A DNA stretch of 64,000 nucleotides, taken from Pseudomonas sp. A34-9 (GTDB lineage: Bacteria > Pseudomonadota > Gammaproteobacteria > Pseudomonadales > Pseudomonadaceae). The DNA lies in the NCBI RefSeq assembly GCF_029543085.1, contig NZ_CP119967.1, positions 2,630,501-2,694,500 on the forward strand. Reading direction: 5' to 3'. How positions within the stretch are numbered: position 1 is the first letter of the stretch; every line of letters starts with the position of its first letter. The notes under the pieces were generated by a model. The model searched no databases and was not told the DNA's origin. It saw only the letters and a list, made by a program, of their open reading frames with translations. Below are positions 1 through 9,594 of the stretch, piece after piece. The translations under genes and the position numbers were made by a program.

Positions 1-638
1 TCATCATCGACATCGAATTCCGCCTGAAACGCTCGGCATTGCTCGCGATAACGTGCCGCGATGGTTTCGCTCAGTTGCAGCGTCGGGTCGGCAGCCGAGA
101 GCATCGGCGATGGATGCGCCGCGATTACATGCAGATGCGCCTTGGCCAGACTGGCAATGTCATAGCCATGATCAATAATCGTTGTGTGCAAATGCCGGTG
201 TTCACCATCGGCATTGCCCACATCCACCGCCGCCAGAATCACTTTGTCCTTCCAGGAACCTGCGGTTTTCACCAGCAGCACCGGGGTCGGGCAGTGACGC
301 AGCAGTTTCCAGTCCGCCGGGGTCAGCAGGGCTTTTTTCAGTGAGCTGTCGGGGAAGTGCTGCTTGATCACCAGCCCGCAGCCCTCGGCCTGCTGCACAT
401 CGATGATGGTTTCGTGCAGGCTCTCATTCCACGCCTGTTCGGTGGTCACGCTGTAGCCGTCGGCCAGCAGCGCGGCTTTGAGTACGCTGAGCATGCCGGC
501 GTGGTCGTGTTTCTTGTCGCACACCAACAGGTGCAGGTGGGCCTGGGTCACGCCGGCGATCAACTTGGCGCGCTTGAGCGCCAGGCTTTCCGGATGTTCG
601 GGTTCAATGACCACCAGAATGCTGCGAATGGCTTGCAT
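1..638 (-). CDS. Universal stress protein, tandem Usp domains (partial, C-terminus outside window)
   Basis: The frame opens at the ATG at 638 and runs off the left edge without a stop, so about 212 N-terminal residues are visible. The first half starts MQAIRSILVVIEPEHPESL and has alternating beta strands and helices typical of a UspA fold. A second Usp-like unit begins near residue 130 (WKDKVILAAVDVGNADGEH), giving the two-domain UspE-like layout. Such proteins are cytoplasmic nucleotide-binding or dimerising stress proteins; no ligand can be assigned here. It is divergent from miaE with a short intergenic region. Confidence 0.8.
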   Translation of the reverse strand, partial: MQAIRSILVVIEPEHPESLALKRAKLIAGVTQAHLHLLVCDKKHDHAGMLSVLKAALLADGYSVTTEQAWNESLHETIIDVQQAEGCGLVIKQHFPDSSLKKALLTPADWKLLRHCPTPVLLVKTAGSWKDKVILAAVDVGNADGEHRHLHTTIIDHGYDIASLAKAHLHVIAAHPSPMLSAADPTLQLSETIAARYREQCRAFQAEFDVDD

Positions 639-796
639 GAGCGGAGTCTCCAGCAAAGAAAAGGCACGGCGTTGCACAACTATAGTTGCTGCTCATGAGG
701 CTGCGACTTGATGCATATCAACGGTGGTGGCTGGTGGTCTGCGGGCAGGCCGGTATAATCGGCGCCCTTCGCTCGAACACCTTTACCGTGAGCCCC

Positions 797-1405
797 ATGA
801 TCCTTCCCGAAATCCACGAATTCCTTGGCTGCCGCACGCCAGACGCCTGGGTCCAGGCCGCCCTGGCCGATCAGGAAACCCTGCTGATCGACCACAAGAA
901 CTGCGAGTTCAAGGCTGCCAGCACCGCGCTGAGCCTGATAGCCAAGTACCATTCCCACGTCGACCTGATCAACATGATGTCGCGTCTGGCCCGGGAAGAA
1001 CTGGTGCACCACGAACAGGTCATGCGCATCATGAAGCGGCGCAAGATCGAACTGCGCCAGCTTCACGCCGGCCGTTATGCCTCGGGCTTGCGCAAGGTGG
1101 TGCGTAGCCATGAGCCGGTAAAACTGGTCGATACGCTGGTGGTCGGCGCGTTTATCGAAGCGCGCAGTTGCGAGCGATTCGAAGCCCTGGTGCCGCACCT
1201 GGACGAAGAGCTCGGCAAGTTCTACTTCGGCCTGCTGAAAAGCGAGGCACGGCATTTTCAGGGTTATCTGAAACTGGCCTATCAGTATGGCGATGCGAAG
1301 GATATTGCTCAGGTCATCGAAAAAGTCCGCGCCGCCGAGCAGGAGCTGATCGAGTCGCCGGATGAAGAATTCCGCTTCCACAGCGGCGTGCCTGCCACCA
1401 CATGA
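797..1405 (+). CDS. miaE: tRNA-(ms2io6A) hydroxylase MiaE
   Basis: The 202-residue protein starting MILPEIHEFLGCRTPDAWV has the length and character of MiaE, a ferritin-like diiron monooxygenase that hydroxylates the isopentenyl group of ms2i6A37 in tRNAs reading UNN codons. Candidate iron ligands are in REELVHHEQV and in the later EARSCERFEAL and KSEARHF helices, as expected for a four-helix diiron bundle. An in-frame GTG lies three codons upstream (788); I prefer the ATG because the family normally begins MxxPEIxxFL. The gene stands alone and is followed by a REP pair and a terminator. Confidence 0.88.
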   Translation: MILPEIHEFLGCRTPDAWVQAALADQETLLIDHKNCEFKAASTALSLIAKYHSHVDLINMMSRLAREELVHHEQVMRIMKRRKIELRQLHAGRYASGLRKVVRSHEPVKLVDTLVVGAFIEARSCERFEALVPHLDEELGKFYFGLLKSEARHFQGYLKLAYQYGDAKDIAQVIEKVRAAEQELIESPDEEFRFHSGVPATT

Positions 1406-1411
1406 CTCCGT

Positions 1412-1489
1412 GTAGGAGCTGCCGAAGGCTGCGATCTTTTGCTTTTGAAGAAGCCGGATCAAAAGATCGCAGTCTTCGGCAGCTCCTAC
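1412..1489. repeat. REP pair, GTAGGAGCTGCCGAAGGCTG type
   Basis: Two inverted copies of a unit beginning GTAGGAGCTGCCGAAGGCTG are separated by a short loop and could form one long hairpin. The same unit recurs at 9450, 19779, 22533 and 43821 in this window. Confidence 0.85.
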
Positions 1490-1546
1490 AGATGAAGCGA
1501 TCAGCGTGTGAATGTTAAAAACTCTTAAGAGTATGAAACATCACCG

Positions 1547-1572
1547 AAAACCGGCCCCTGCGGCCGGTTTTT
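1547..1572 (+). terminator. Rho-independent terminator downstream of miaE
   Basis: AAAACCGGCC, a short loop and GGCCGGTTTTT form a GC-rich stem followed by a T tract. It separates miaE from the two-component genes. Confidence 0.8.
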
Positions 1573-1649
1573 GCTGCCCGCCATAAACGCCTTGCCCGCG
1601 ATTGCCGCCATAATGCCGACCACTTTACAGATGGGCGGCAGACGTCGTT

Positions 1650-2357
1650 ATGGATAACCTGGGTTTTGGCAAAGTCCTGCTGGTGGAAGACGATGAGCGT
1701 CTGGCGGCGCTGATCGCCCACTTCCTCGAACAACACGGCTACGAGGTGCGCACCGTGCTGCGCGGTGATCTGGCCGTGGCTGCCTTTCTGGAATTCAAGC
1801 CGAAAGTCGTGGTACTCGACCTGATGCTGCCGGGGCAGAGCGGTTTGCACGTGTGCCGCGAGATTCGCAGCGTGTCGGACACGCCGATCGTGATTTTGAC
1901 CGCCAAGGAAGATGATCTCGACCACATTCTCGGTCTGGAGTCCGGTGCCGATGACTACGTGATCAAGCCAATCAAGCCGCCGGTGTTGCTGGCCCGGTTG
2001 CGAGCGCTGCAACGGCGACAGGTGCCGGACAGCAACGTGGTGAGTTTTATGGAGTTTGGCCAGTTGAGCGTTGACCGCAGTTGTCGCGAAGTGCGGCTGG
2101 CGGGCGAGGTCATCGAAATGACCACCATGGAATTCGAGCTGCTGTGGTTACTGGCCAGCGCCGCCGGCAAGGTGCTGTCGCGTGACGACATCCTCAATCG
2201 CATGCGCGGGATTGCCTTCGACGGCCTCAACCGCAGCGTCGACGTGTACATCAGCAAGTTGCGCAACAAGCTCAAGGACAACCCCCGCGAGCCGATGTGT
2301 ATCAAGACCGTGTGGGGCAAGGGTTATCTGTTCAATCCGTTCGCGTGGGAGCTGTAG
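1650..2357 (+). CDS. rstA: OmpR-family response regulator, RstA-like
   Basis: The receiver domain (about residues 8-120) shows acidic residues E13-D14-D15, phospho-acceptor D57 in VVVLDLMLPG and conserved K106 in YVIKP. The C-terminal winged helix contains the recognition-helix region LNRSVDVYISKLRNKL and ends with the typical KTVWGKGYLF turn. The 235-residue length suits RstA. Its stop is immediately followed by the ATG of the sensor kinase, so the two are co-transcribed. The RstA name rests on overall similarity and the pairing; signal and targets are not evident. Confidence 0.82.
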   Translation: MDNLGFGKVLLVEDDERLAALIAHFLEQHGYEVRTVLRGDLAVAAFLEFKPKVVVLDLMLPGQSGLHVCREIRSVSDTPIVILTAKEDDLDHILGLESGADDYVIKPIKPPVLLARLRALQRRQVPDSNVVSFMEFGQLSVDRSCREVRLAGEVIEMTTMEFELLWLLASAAGKVLSRDDILNRMRGIAFDGLNRSVDVYISKLRNKLKDNPREPMCIKTVWGKGYLFNPFAWEL

Positions 2358-3644
2358 ATGCTGCGGTTATTTCTCGGGCTGTTTCTGGTCATGACGATTG
2401 GTCTGGTGCTGGCCTTGCAGACGGTCGAGCGAACCTTTGATGCCTTGCTCGATTATCAGATGCGGGACTACAACCGCGAAGCCGTGCGGGGGCAGGCGTG
2501 GACGTTGGCTCAGCAGTTGCGTGACCTCGACGGCGCGGCCCGGGAAAACCAGCTGGAAACGATTCGCCCGCATTATGGCTTGGGACTGACGCTGGTCGAC
2601 GCCTCTGAACTGACACTGAGCGAAACGGAAAAAGCCGAGTTGGCCAAAGGGTTGCTGGTGATCCGTGACAAGTACACCCAGTACATTTCCGCGATTGACG
2701 ATGGCCCGCAATTACTCAGCATCCGCTTGCCGGCAGAGCCGAGTCTGATGCCGTTCTACATCGCCGCTGCCTACCTGATGATTGCCGTGCTGATCGGCAT
2801 CGTGCTGTTTTTCTGGGTGCGTCCGCACTGGCGCGATCTGGAAAAGCTGCGCCTGGCCGCCGAGCGTTTCGGCGACAACGATCTGGCGGTGCGCATTCAA
2901 CTGTCGAAACGCTCGAACATCCGCGATCTGGCCGAGCACTTCAATCTGATGGCCGCACGCATTGAAGGGTTGATCGCCAATCAGCGAGAACTGACCAACG
3001 CCGTGTCCCATGAACTGCGCACGCCGATTGCGCGGCTGTCGTTTGAGCTCGACCAGCTCAAACAGCAGCCGGACGCCAGCCAGAACCGCGAGCTGATTGC
3101 CGACATGTACGCCGACCTCGGCGAGCTCGAGGAAATGGTGTCGGAACTGTTGACCTACGCCAGCCTTGAGCGCGGCGCAACGGTGATCAAGCGTGAAAAC
3201 ATTCAGGCTGCCAATTGGCTCGACAGCGTGGTCGGCAGCGTCGCGCTGGAGGCCGAAGCGGCCGGGGTGCAGTTGCTGATCGGTGATTGCCGGCTCGATA
3301 CCGTGCGCATTGAGCCGCGATTCATGGCGCGTGCGGTGATCAATCTGCTGCGCAACGCCATTCGTTACGCCGAGCAGCGGGTTGAGGTGACACTGGAGCG
3401 CACGGGCGATTATTACCAAGTGCGAGTCAACGACGATGGGCCGGGGGTGCCGGTGGACGGGCGCGAGAAGATCTTTGAACCGTTTTCGCGGCTGGACGCG
3501 AGCCGGGATCGCCGCACCGGCGGGTTTGGTTTGGGCCTGGCGTTGGTGCGGCGGGTCTCGCAGTCCCATGGCGGGCAGGTGGAAGTGGGCGATTCGCCTT
3601 GGGGTGGAGCGTCGTTCCGGATGACCTGGGCGCACCTGGATTAA
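2358..3644 (+). CDS. rstB: Sensor histidine kinase, RstB-like
   Basis: A 428-residue inner-membrane kinase: TM1 at about residues 1-21, a periplasmic domain of roughly 110 residues, and TM2 at about 132-154. A HAMP segment (AAERFGDNDLAVRI) follows, then a DHp domain with H218 in NAVSHELRTP. The ATPase domain carries an N box (INLLRNAIRYAE), a G1 box (NDDGPGVP) and a G2 box (GGFGLGLALV). It starts directly after the regulator stop and is the presumed kinase for it. The small periplasmic domain is RstB-like; the stimulus is unknown. Confidence 0.82.
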   Translation: MLRLFLGLFLVMTIGLVLALQTVERTFDALLDYQMRDYNREAVRGQAWTLAQQLRDLDGAARENQLETIRPHYGLGLTLVDASELTLSETEKAELAKGLLVIRDKYTQYISAIDDGPQLLSIRLPAEPSLMPFYIAAAYLMIAVLIGIVLFFWVRPHWRDLEKLRLAAERFGDNDLAVRIQLSKRSNIRDLAEHFNLMAARIEGLIANQRELTNAVSHELRTPIARLSFELDQLKQQPDASQNRELIADMYADLGELEEMVSELLTYASLERGATVIKRENIQAANWLDSVVGSVALEAEAAGVQLLIGDCRLDTVRIEPRFMARAVINLLRNAIRYAEQRVEVTLERTGDYYQVRVNDDGPGVPVDGREKIFEPFSRLDASRDRRTGGFGLGLALVRRVSQSHGGQVEVGDSPWGGASFRMTWAHLD

Positions 3645-3660
3645 TGCCGCGATCTGTGCC

Positions 3661-3746
3661 GGCCCCTTCGCGAGCAAGCTGGCTCCCACATTGGATTTGT
3701 GAACAGCACAGATCCTTTTGGGAGCCAGCCTGCTCGCGATGGGGCC
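3661..3746. repeat. Inverted REP pair, TCGCGAGCAAGCTGGCTCCCA type
   Basis: GGCCCC.TCGCGAGCAAGCTGGCTCCCA and its reverse complement are separated by about 30 bases. The pair lies between the convergent rstB-like gene and the TonB receptor gene and could also end transcription from both sides. Confidence 0.85.
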
Positions 3747-3781
3747 ATCCGTGGCGCCGCCAATTCAAGGTTTATTAACGA

Positions 3782-5980
3782 TCAGAAATCCCACTTGGTC
3801 GTCAGCATCAGATTGCGCGGCTCACCGTAGAACGTGGTGTCGAAGTTGCCCAGACCCGTCAGGTAACGCTTGTCGAACACGTTGTTGGCGTTGACCGTGA
3901 AGCTCAGGTGCTCGTTGTACTGATAGCGGCTCATCAGGTCGACGAGGGTGTAGCCGCCTTGTTTGATCCGCGTGTAGTCGCCCGCCGGGGCGCTGTAGAT
4001 CTTGCCGTAGAACGCACTCTGCCAGCTCACGCCGCCACCGACGGTGACCTTGTCGAGCACGCCTGGCAAGCGGTAGGTGGTGAAGGTGCGCACCGTATGC
4101 TCGGGTTTGGTGGTCGACAGCGGATAACCGTACATACGCTGCTCATCGGCATCACGGGTGCGCGCGTAGGTGTAGCCGGCGGAGACGTTCCAGCCTTCGG
4201 CCAGTTCGCCGGCCAGTTCGAGCTCCACGCCTTTGGTGGTGGCGCCGTCGGTGGCTTTGTAGATGCCTTCGTTGGTCACCGCGTTGGTGCCGATCGACTC
4301 GGCCACGCCGTCCTGCTCGATGCGGAAGAACGCCAGGCTGGCGTTGAGACGACCGTCGAAATACGCCGCTTTCAAACCGGTTTCATAGCTGTCGCCTTCG
4401 ACCGGGGCCAGGGTCGAGCCGTTGGCGTCCTTGTAGGTTTGCGGCTGATAGATGCGGGTGTAGCTGGCATACAGCGAGTAGGTATCGTCGAGGTCATAGA
4501 TCGCCCCGGCGTAAGGCGTGACCACGCCATGTTCCTTGTAGCTGGTGTGGGTGTCGTCGAGACCGGCACCCGGGTTGTAACGGTAGTCTTCGTTGTATTT
4601 GAAAGTGCTCAGGCGGCTGCCGAGGATCACCGAAAGATCGTCGGTCGGACGCAGGCGCGTGGCCAGATAAATGCCGTTCTGGCTCTGGGTGCGTTCGTAT
4701 TTGCCGTTCTTCGGGAAGTCCTGTTTCGGCAGATTGCCGTCCCAGTCGTAGATGCTGCCGGGGACTTCGGAAAAAGCGCTGGTGTCGTAGGTCGCGCCGG
4801 TCTGGCGCGAGTGCGAGGTCATGACCCCGGCGATCAGTTCATGTTCGCGACCGCCCAGGGTGAACGGGCCGGAGACGTTGACGTCTGCGGTGTTCTGCAC
4901 GCGGTGACCTTCCCAGCGGCCCCAGTACATGAACATGCCTTCACCGCTGGCGCGGTTCGGATTACCGCCGCTGGCCGAGGCCAGGCGCGTATCGTGATCG
5001 GTGGTTTTCTGGTCGAGGCTGACCTTGAATTTCCAGTCATTGGCCAGCGCCTGCTCCAGGGATGCGAAGTAGGTGATGTTGTCGAAATCGCGGCGGCTCC
5101 AGTCGGCGGCAGAGTTGAAGTGGCGGCCGAAATCAGTGCGCCCGCCATCGGCGAAATACACCGGGTTGCCGGTCCACGACGAGCCGCGTGGCGTCGTGCT
5201 GGATTTGTCGACGCCAAAGGTCAGCAAGGTGTCGTCGCTGAGGTCAGCTTCGAGGATGCCGTAGAACAGGTCTTTGCGCTGGCTGTAGTGATCCAGGTAG
5301 GAATTCTGATCGGAATAGGCGCCGACGAAACGTCCGCGCACGTTGCCCGACTCCGTCAGCGAACCGGAAATATCACCCACGGTGCGATAGGCATCCCATG
5401 AGCCGACCGTGCCGCTGAGCGACGCTTTGAACGCTTTGGTCGGCTTCTTGCGGATCAGGTTGACCGTGGCCGACGGGTCGCCGGAACCGGTCATCAGGCC
5501 GGTCGCGCCCTTGATGATTTCAATGCGGTCGATGCTGGCGGCGTCATCGCCGTTGTTCGGGTTCTCGCCGTAGACGCCATCGTAGGGAATATTGATGCCG
5601 TCGTACTGGAAGTTGGTGATCGCCAGGCCGCGCGCGGAAAACTCGGTACGGTCGCTGTCGTACTTCTGCATGGAAATGCCGGGGGTATTGCGCAGTGCAT
5701 CGCCGATGCTTTGCACGCCGCGATCGTCCATTTGCTGGCGAGTGATGACGGTCACCGACTGCGGGGTTTCGCGGATCGACAGCGGCAAGCCAGTGGCCGA
5801 AGACATGGCGCCGGTGGTGTAAGCGCGAGTGTCTTCGGTGGTGGCGCCCAGGCCTTGAGCGGAAATATTGGTGGCGCCCAGTTGCAGGGTCTGGTCGGTT
5901 TTTTCAGCGGCGTTGGCAGAAATGCTCAGCAGGGCCAGTGCCAGTGGGCACAAGGCAAAACGGAAACGGACGTGCGACAT
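3782..5980 (-). CDS. TonB-dependent ferric-siderophore receptor
   Basis: This 732-residue outer-membrane receptor has an N-terminal signal peptide (about 1-24, cleaved near ANAAEK). A plug domain begins near SIRETPQSVTVITRQQM and includes the siderophore-receptor pattern RTEFSARGLAITNFQYDGI. A 22-strand-type barrel follows, ending in the aromatic terminus TTKWDF. There is no N-terminal STN signalling domain, so it should not drive its own sigma/anti-sigma cascade. No regulator, TonB or siderophore gene is next to it and I see no clear Fur box upstream. The family fits ferrioxamine- or pyoverdine-type receptors; the ligand is not assignable. Confidence 0.85.
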   Translation of the reverse strand: MSHVRFRFALCPLALALLSISANAAEKTDQTLQLGATNISAQGLGATTEDTRAYTTGAMSSATGLPLSIRETPQSVTVITRQQMDDRGVQSIGDALRNTPGISMQKYDSDRTEFSARGLAITNFQYDGINIPYDGVYGENPNNGDDAASIDRIEIIKGATGLMTGSGDPSATVNLIRKKPTKAFKASLSGTVGSWDAYRTVGDISGSLTESGNVRGRFVGAYSDQNSYLDHYSQRKDLFYGILEADLSDDTLLTFGVDKSSTTPRGSSWTGNPVYFADGGRTDFGRHFNSAADWSRRDFDNITYFASLEQALANDWKFKVSLDQKTTDHDTRLASASGGNPNRASGEGMFMYWGRWEGHRVQNTADVNVSGPFTLGGREHELIAGVMTSHSRQTGATYDTSAFSEVPGSIYDWDGNLPKQDFPKNGKYERTQSQNGIYLATRLRPTDDLSVILGSRLSTFKYNEDYRYNPGAGLDDTHTSYKEHGVVTPYAGAIYDLDDTYSLYASYTRIYQPQTYKDANGSTLAPVEGDSYETGLKAAYFDGRLNASLAFFRIEQDGVAESIGTNAVTNEGIYKATDGATTKGVELELAGELAEGWNVSAGYTYARTRDADEQRMYGYPLSTTKPEHTVRTFTTYRLPGVLDKVTVGGGVSWQSAFYGKIYSAPAGDYTRIKQGGYTLVDLMSRYQYNEHLSFTVNANNVFDKRYLTGLGNFDTTFYGEPRNLMLTTKWDF

Positions 5981-6089
5981 GGAGATCCCTTTGCATCGAA
6001 TCGATCGGTAGTTGAAGTGCTTCTGAGGGGTTAACCGAACGAATGCGGGAAAAGGGAACTGCGCCGAATCAAGAACGATGAAAAAACCT

Positions 6090-6179
6090 GTGGGAGCGAG
6101 CTTGCTCGCGAAAGCGCCGGGTCAGAAATATCAATGCTGACTGACCGGACGCCTTCGCGAGCAAGCTCGCTCCCACAGG
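6090..6179. repeat. Inverted REP pair, TGTGGGAGCGAGC type
   Basis: TGTGGGAGCGAGCTTGCTCG is repeated in inverse orientation after about 40 bases. It lies between the TonB receptor promoter region and the 3' end of the GFA-family gene. Confidence 0.88.
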
Positions 6180-6199
6180 GATTTATGTTTGCCATGGAT

Positions 6200-6688
6200 C
6201 TATCGGGTCAAGTTCAGGCGTTCATGCCACTGGGCGATGGACTCTTCGGGGTAGACGTCGAACTGTTGGTCTTTGGTTTTGGCCTCGACTTCCACCCATG
6301 GCGCTTTCGAGCCGAGCATCAGATGCGTGTGCTCCGGCGGCACCGGCAACGGTGTGTCGATGGCCGATGCAAACGGGTGGATCAGCTCAGGCCACTCCGG
6401 GCTGAACAGCCACAACCCGCTGCCGCACAGTGAACAGAAATGCCGCTCGGCGGTGCTGCGATGAGCGCGCTGGTCACCGGCGTCTTTCATCTTCGCGTGA
6501 TAGACGCTGATGTGTTTGCGTCCGCGCACCTTGAGGCTGGTCGCGTCGCCGCCGAGGTTGATCGCATAACCGCCGCCGCCCTGAGTCTTGCGGCAGATCG
6601 AGCAATAGCAGCGTTGATAAGGGTAGGGGTGGGCGCTGGTCAGGCTGAATGTGACCTCGCCGCAATGGCAGGAGCCTTCGAGGTGCAT
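6200..6688 (-). CDS. GFA-family zinc-binding protein
   Basis: A 162-residue protein with the cysteine pattern of the glutathione-dependent formaldehyde-activating (GFA, CENP-V) fold: CHCG near residues 8-11, CYCSIC near 28-33 and CSLCG near 86-90. These bind structural and catalytic zinc in characterised members. Most bacterial GFA-like proteins have no proven formaldehyde role, so I assign only the family. It is divergent from the glutaminase gene. Confidence 0.8.
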   Translation of the reverse strand: MHLEGSCHCGEVTFSLTSAHPYPYQRCYCSICRKTQGGGGYAINLGGDATSLKVRGRKHISVYHAKMKDAGDQRAHRSTAERHFCSLCGSGLWLFSPEWPELIHPFASAIDTPLPVPPEHTHLMLGSKAPWVEVEAKTKDQQFDVYPEESIAQWHERLNLTR

Positions 6689-6825
6689 GGGTGCTCTCGC
6701 GTTTTGAATGTGCGCTTGAGCCTAGAACATGCAGTGCGATGGCGGCCGGTGTGATTCGACGGGCGGGCGCAGCGTCTAGCCCCAGTGTCCCCGCAATCCC
6801 ATGGGGCGAGACTTCGGAACCCGGC

Positions 6826-7734
6826 ATGCAAGCGCTGTTGAACGAGATTCTTGACGCTGTCCGCCCGTTGATCGGGCAGGGCAAGGTGGCTGACTACATT
6901 CCTGCCCTCGGCACCGTGCCGGCGAATCAACTGGGCATCGCCGTGTACGGCAACGACGGCGAGATGTACTGCGCCGGTGACGCCGAGACGCCGTTCTCGG
7001 TGCAGAGTATTTCCAAGGTGTTCAGCCTGGTGCAGGCGATCGATCATTCCGGCGAAGCGATCTGGGAGCGCCTCGGTCACGAGCCGTCCGGGCAACCGTT
7101 CAACTCGCTGGTGCAACTGGAATTCGAGCGCGGTCGGCCACGCAACCCGTTCATCAATGCCGGCGCGCTGGTGATCTGCGATATCAACCAGTCGCGCTTT
7201 GCTGCACCGACCCTGTCGATGCGCGATTTCGTCCGGCGCCTGTCCGGCAATCCGCAGATCATGATCGACGGCAAAGTCGCCGACTCCGAATACCAGCATC
7301 GCGCGCGCAATGCGGCGATGGCGTATCTGATGCAGTCGTTCGGCAATTTTCACAACGATGTCGAAGCGGTGCTGCGCAGCTATTTCAGCCACTGCGCATT
7401 GCGCATGAACTGCATTGATCTGGCCCGGGCGTTCTGCTTTCTGGCCAACGACGGTTTTTGCAAACACAGTGGCGAACAGATCCTGACGCGTCGGCAAACC
7501 CAGCAGGTCAACTCGATCATGGCCACCAGCGGGCTGTATGACGAAGCGGGCAACTTCGCGTACCGCGTCGGCTTGCCGGGCAAGAGTGGCGTCGGCGGTG
7601 GGATTGTCGCGGTGGTGCCGGGGCAGTTCACGGTTTGCGTGTGGTCGCCAGAGCTGAATGCCGCCGGCAATTCACTGGCGGGGATGGCGGCGCTGGAGAT
7701 GCTTAGCGCGCGGATTGGCTGGTCAGTCTTCTGA
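6826..7734 (+). CDS. glsB: Glutaminase (serine-dependent beta-lactamase fold)
   Basis: Hydrolyses L-glutamine to glutamate and ammonia. The 302-residue length is typical. The nucleophile motif is S61-I-S-K64 in [12 protein letters not shown]; other conserved segments are NPFINAGAL and [13 protein letters not shown]. The ORF stays open upstream to 6691, but [10 protein letters not shown] (ATG at 6826) matches the family N-terminus and the extra upstream residues are proline- and arginine-rich and not family-like. Single-gene unit between the GFA gene and a REP pair. Confidence 0.9.
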   Translation: MQALLNEILDAVRPLIGQGKVADYIPALGTVPANQLGIAVYGNDGEMYCAGDAETPFSVQSISKVFSLVQAIDHSGEAIWERLGHEPSGQPFNSLVQLEFERGRPRNPFINAGALVICDINQSRFAAPTLSMRDFVRRLSGNPQIMIDGKVADSEYQHRARNAAMAYLMQSFGNFHNDVEAVLRSYFSHCALRMNCIDLARAFCFLANDGFCKHSGEQILTRRQTQQVNSIMATSGLYDEAGNFAYRVGLPGKSGVGGGIVAVVPGQFTVCVWSPELNAAGNSLAGMAALEMLSARIGWSVF

Positions 7735-7760
7735 CCCGTCCGCCAAACACTAAAAAACCC

Positions 7761-7850
7761 TGTGGGAGCGAGCCTGCTCGCGAAGGCGTCAGGTCAGCCA
7801 ACATTGATGTCTCAGATCCACCGCTTTCGCGAGCAGGCTCGCTCCCACAG
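7761..7850. repeat. Inverted REP pair, TGTGGGAGCGAGC type
   Basis: TGTGGGAGCGAGCCTGCTCG and its inverted copy flank a short loop just downstream of the glutaminase gene. Confidence 0.88.
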
Positions 7851-7940
7851 GATGTTGTTGTCCACAAGGGTTTTGTGTTGCCTGGGGAGAGGGTGTTCCT
7901 ATACATTTTCCGGCCGCCCCCTGCATGGTGAATCCGCTTC

Positions 7941-9443
7941 ATGTCTCTTGCGCTCGAACGTCTAGTCGCTGGCACGCCGATCCCTTTCGCCGGTAACCGC
8001 GTCACCGTGGTCAGCCCCGAACTGGCTGCGCGCTTTCAGCCCGGTGACCACCTGCTGGTCGAGCAGGTCAGTGGCGAGTTGCTGCTGATCCCCGTGGCGG
8101 ATCAGCAAGCGGCGTCTGTGGCGATCGAGCACGCAGCAGCAGCATTCACCGCGCTGTCGACGGTGTCCGATGAGGCGATCAGCCAGTTTTTCGACCTGTT
8201 CGCGCAACGACTGGAAACCCCCGAGTGCTGGGCGCAGATCGAAGTCGCCAACCTTGCCGACATCGAACGGGCCAAGGCGCGCGGCCGCTCCACCACCCGA
8301 CTGCTCGCTGATGAGCGCATGCGCCGCGACATGATCGCCGGCCTGCGCGCCTGGCGTGATGCGGCCGCCACCCGCGGCAAAGTCATCAGCAGCGTCGAGC
8401 ACGACGGCTGGAAGGTCGAGCAAGTGGTTTCGCCTCTGGGCATCGTCGCGTTTGTTTTTGAAGGTCGGCCGAACGTGTTTGCCGACGCGGCCGGTGTCTT
8501 GCGCACCGGCAACACCGCCGTGCTGCGCATCGGCAGCGATGCCTTGGGCACTGCGCAAGCTATCGTCACTCACGCCTTGAACCCGGCGCTGGCCGACGCC
8601 GGTCTGCCGCCGGGCGCGGTGTCCTTGGTGGAAAGCGTCAATCATGCCGCCGGTTGGGCGATGTTTGCTGATCGACGTTTGTCGTTGGCTGTCGCGCGCG
8701 GTTCGGGTCGTGCGGTCAGTCAGCTGGGCAGTATTGCCCAGCAGGCCGGCACCGCCGTCAGCCTGCACGGCACAGGTGGTGCGTGGTTGATCGCGGACCG
8801 TGCTGCGGACGCCACACGCTTTGCCGCCGTGGTGCGCAACTCGCTGGACCGTAAAGTGTGCAACACCCTCAACGTGTGCCTGATCCAGCGTGATCGCGCG
8901 GCGGAACTGGTGCCGTTGTTTCTCGATGCGCTGCAACAAGCCGGCATTGCGCGTGGCCAGGGCTGCAAGTTGCACATCGTCGAAGGCAGCGAAGGCTGCT
9001 TGCCGAGTGAGTGGCAGAACGCGACGGTCGAGGTCTATCGCGCCGAGGGTTATCAGACCGAAGCACTGGCTGAGCCGTTGGCGGAGTCGGCGTTGGGCCG
9101 CGAGTGGGAATGGGAAGAAACCCCGGAAGTCAGCCTGATGATCGTCGACGACCTGGATCAGGCGATTGCGCTGTTCAACCGTTACAGCCCGCAGTTCACC
9201 GTGTCGTTGATCAGCGAAGATGCGCAGGTTCAGGAGCATTTTTACAACGCAGTCAACGCGCCATTCGTGGGCAATGGCATTACCCGTTGGGTCGATGGGC
9301 AGTACGCACTGAACAAGCCGGAACTGGGCCTTTCGAACTGGGAGAGCGGGCGCTTGTTTGCGCGTAGTGCGATTCTTTCCGGTGACGGGGTGTTCACTGT
9401 TCGTAGCCGCATGACCCAACTCGACCTCACCGTAAAACGCTGA
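7941..9443 (+). CDS. ProA-like aldehyde dehydrogenase with N-terminal extension
   Basis: The body (about residues 75-500) follows gamma-glutamyl-phosphate reductase (ProA). It has a cofactor-binding segment around VSPLGIVAFVFEGRPNV, a GNTAVLRIGSDA turn, candidate nucleophile C307 in DRKVCNTLN, and a C-terminal ELGLSNWESGRLFARS segment corresponding to the EIGIS..ARG region of ProA. At 500 residues it is about 80 longer than ProA; the excess is an N-terminal block containing FAGNRVTVVSPELAARFQPGD. A paralogue of the proline-biosynthesis enzyme is therefore more likely than proA itself. No proline genes are nearby. Substrate unknown. Confidence 0.7.
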   Translation: MSLALERLVAGTPIPFAGNRVTVVSPELAARFQPGDHLLVEQVSGELLLIPVADQQAASVAIEHAAAAFTALSTVSDEAISQFFDLFAQRLETPECWAQIEVANLADIERAKARGRSTTRLLADERMRRDMIAGLRAWRDAAATRGKVISSVEHDGWKVEQVVSPLGIVAFVFEGRPNVFADAAGVLRTGNTAVLRIGSDALGTAQAIVTHALNPALADAGLPPGAVSLVESVNHAAGWAMFADRRLSLAVARGSGRAVSQLGSIAQQAGTAVSLHGTGGAWLIADRAADATRFAAVVRNSLDRKVCNTLNVCLIQRDRAAELVPLFLDALQQAGIARGQGCKLHIVEGSEGCLPSEWQNATVEVYRAEGYQTEALAEPLAESALGREWEWEETPEVSLMIVDDLDQAIALFNRYSPQFTVSLISEDAQVQEHFYNAVNAPFVGNGITRWVDGQYALNKPELGLSNWESGRLFARSAILSGDGVFTVRSRMTQLDLTVKR

Positions 9444-9449
9444 TCCCGT

Positions 9450-9484
9450 GTAGGAGCTGCCGAAGGCTGCGATCTTTTGATCTT
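9450..9484 (+). repeat. Single REP unit, GTAGGAGCTGCCGAAGGCTG type
   Basis: A single copy, without its inverted partner, directly after the ProA-like gene. It is fused to a different palindromic element that starts two bases later. Confidence 0.75.
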
Positions 9485-9485
9485 T

Positions 9486-9589
9486 GATCGTTCCCACGCT
9501 CCAGCGTGGGAACGCAGCCCGTGACGCTCCGCGTCACTGGACGCAGAGCGTCCCCGGAGGCATTCCCACGCAGAGCGTGGGAACGATCA
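9486..9589. repeat. Palindromic element GATCGTTCCCACGCTC type
   Basis: A roughly 104-bp element whose ends are inverted (GATCGTTCCCACGCTCC and AGAGCGTGGGAACGATC). Internal dyads GTGACGCTCCGCGTCAC and GACGC..GCGTC lie between them. This is a different repeat family from the other REPs in the window. Confidence 0.8.
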
Positions 9590-9594
9590 GTTGC

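Noticed and set aside
3908..5401. Plus-strand frame of 497 codons
   Set aside because: Antisense to the TonB receptor gene, which has complete domain evidence.
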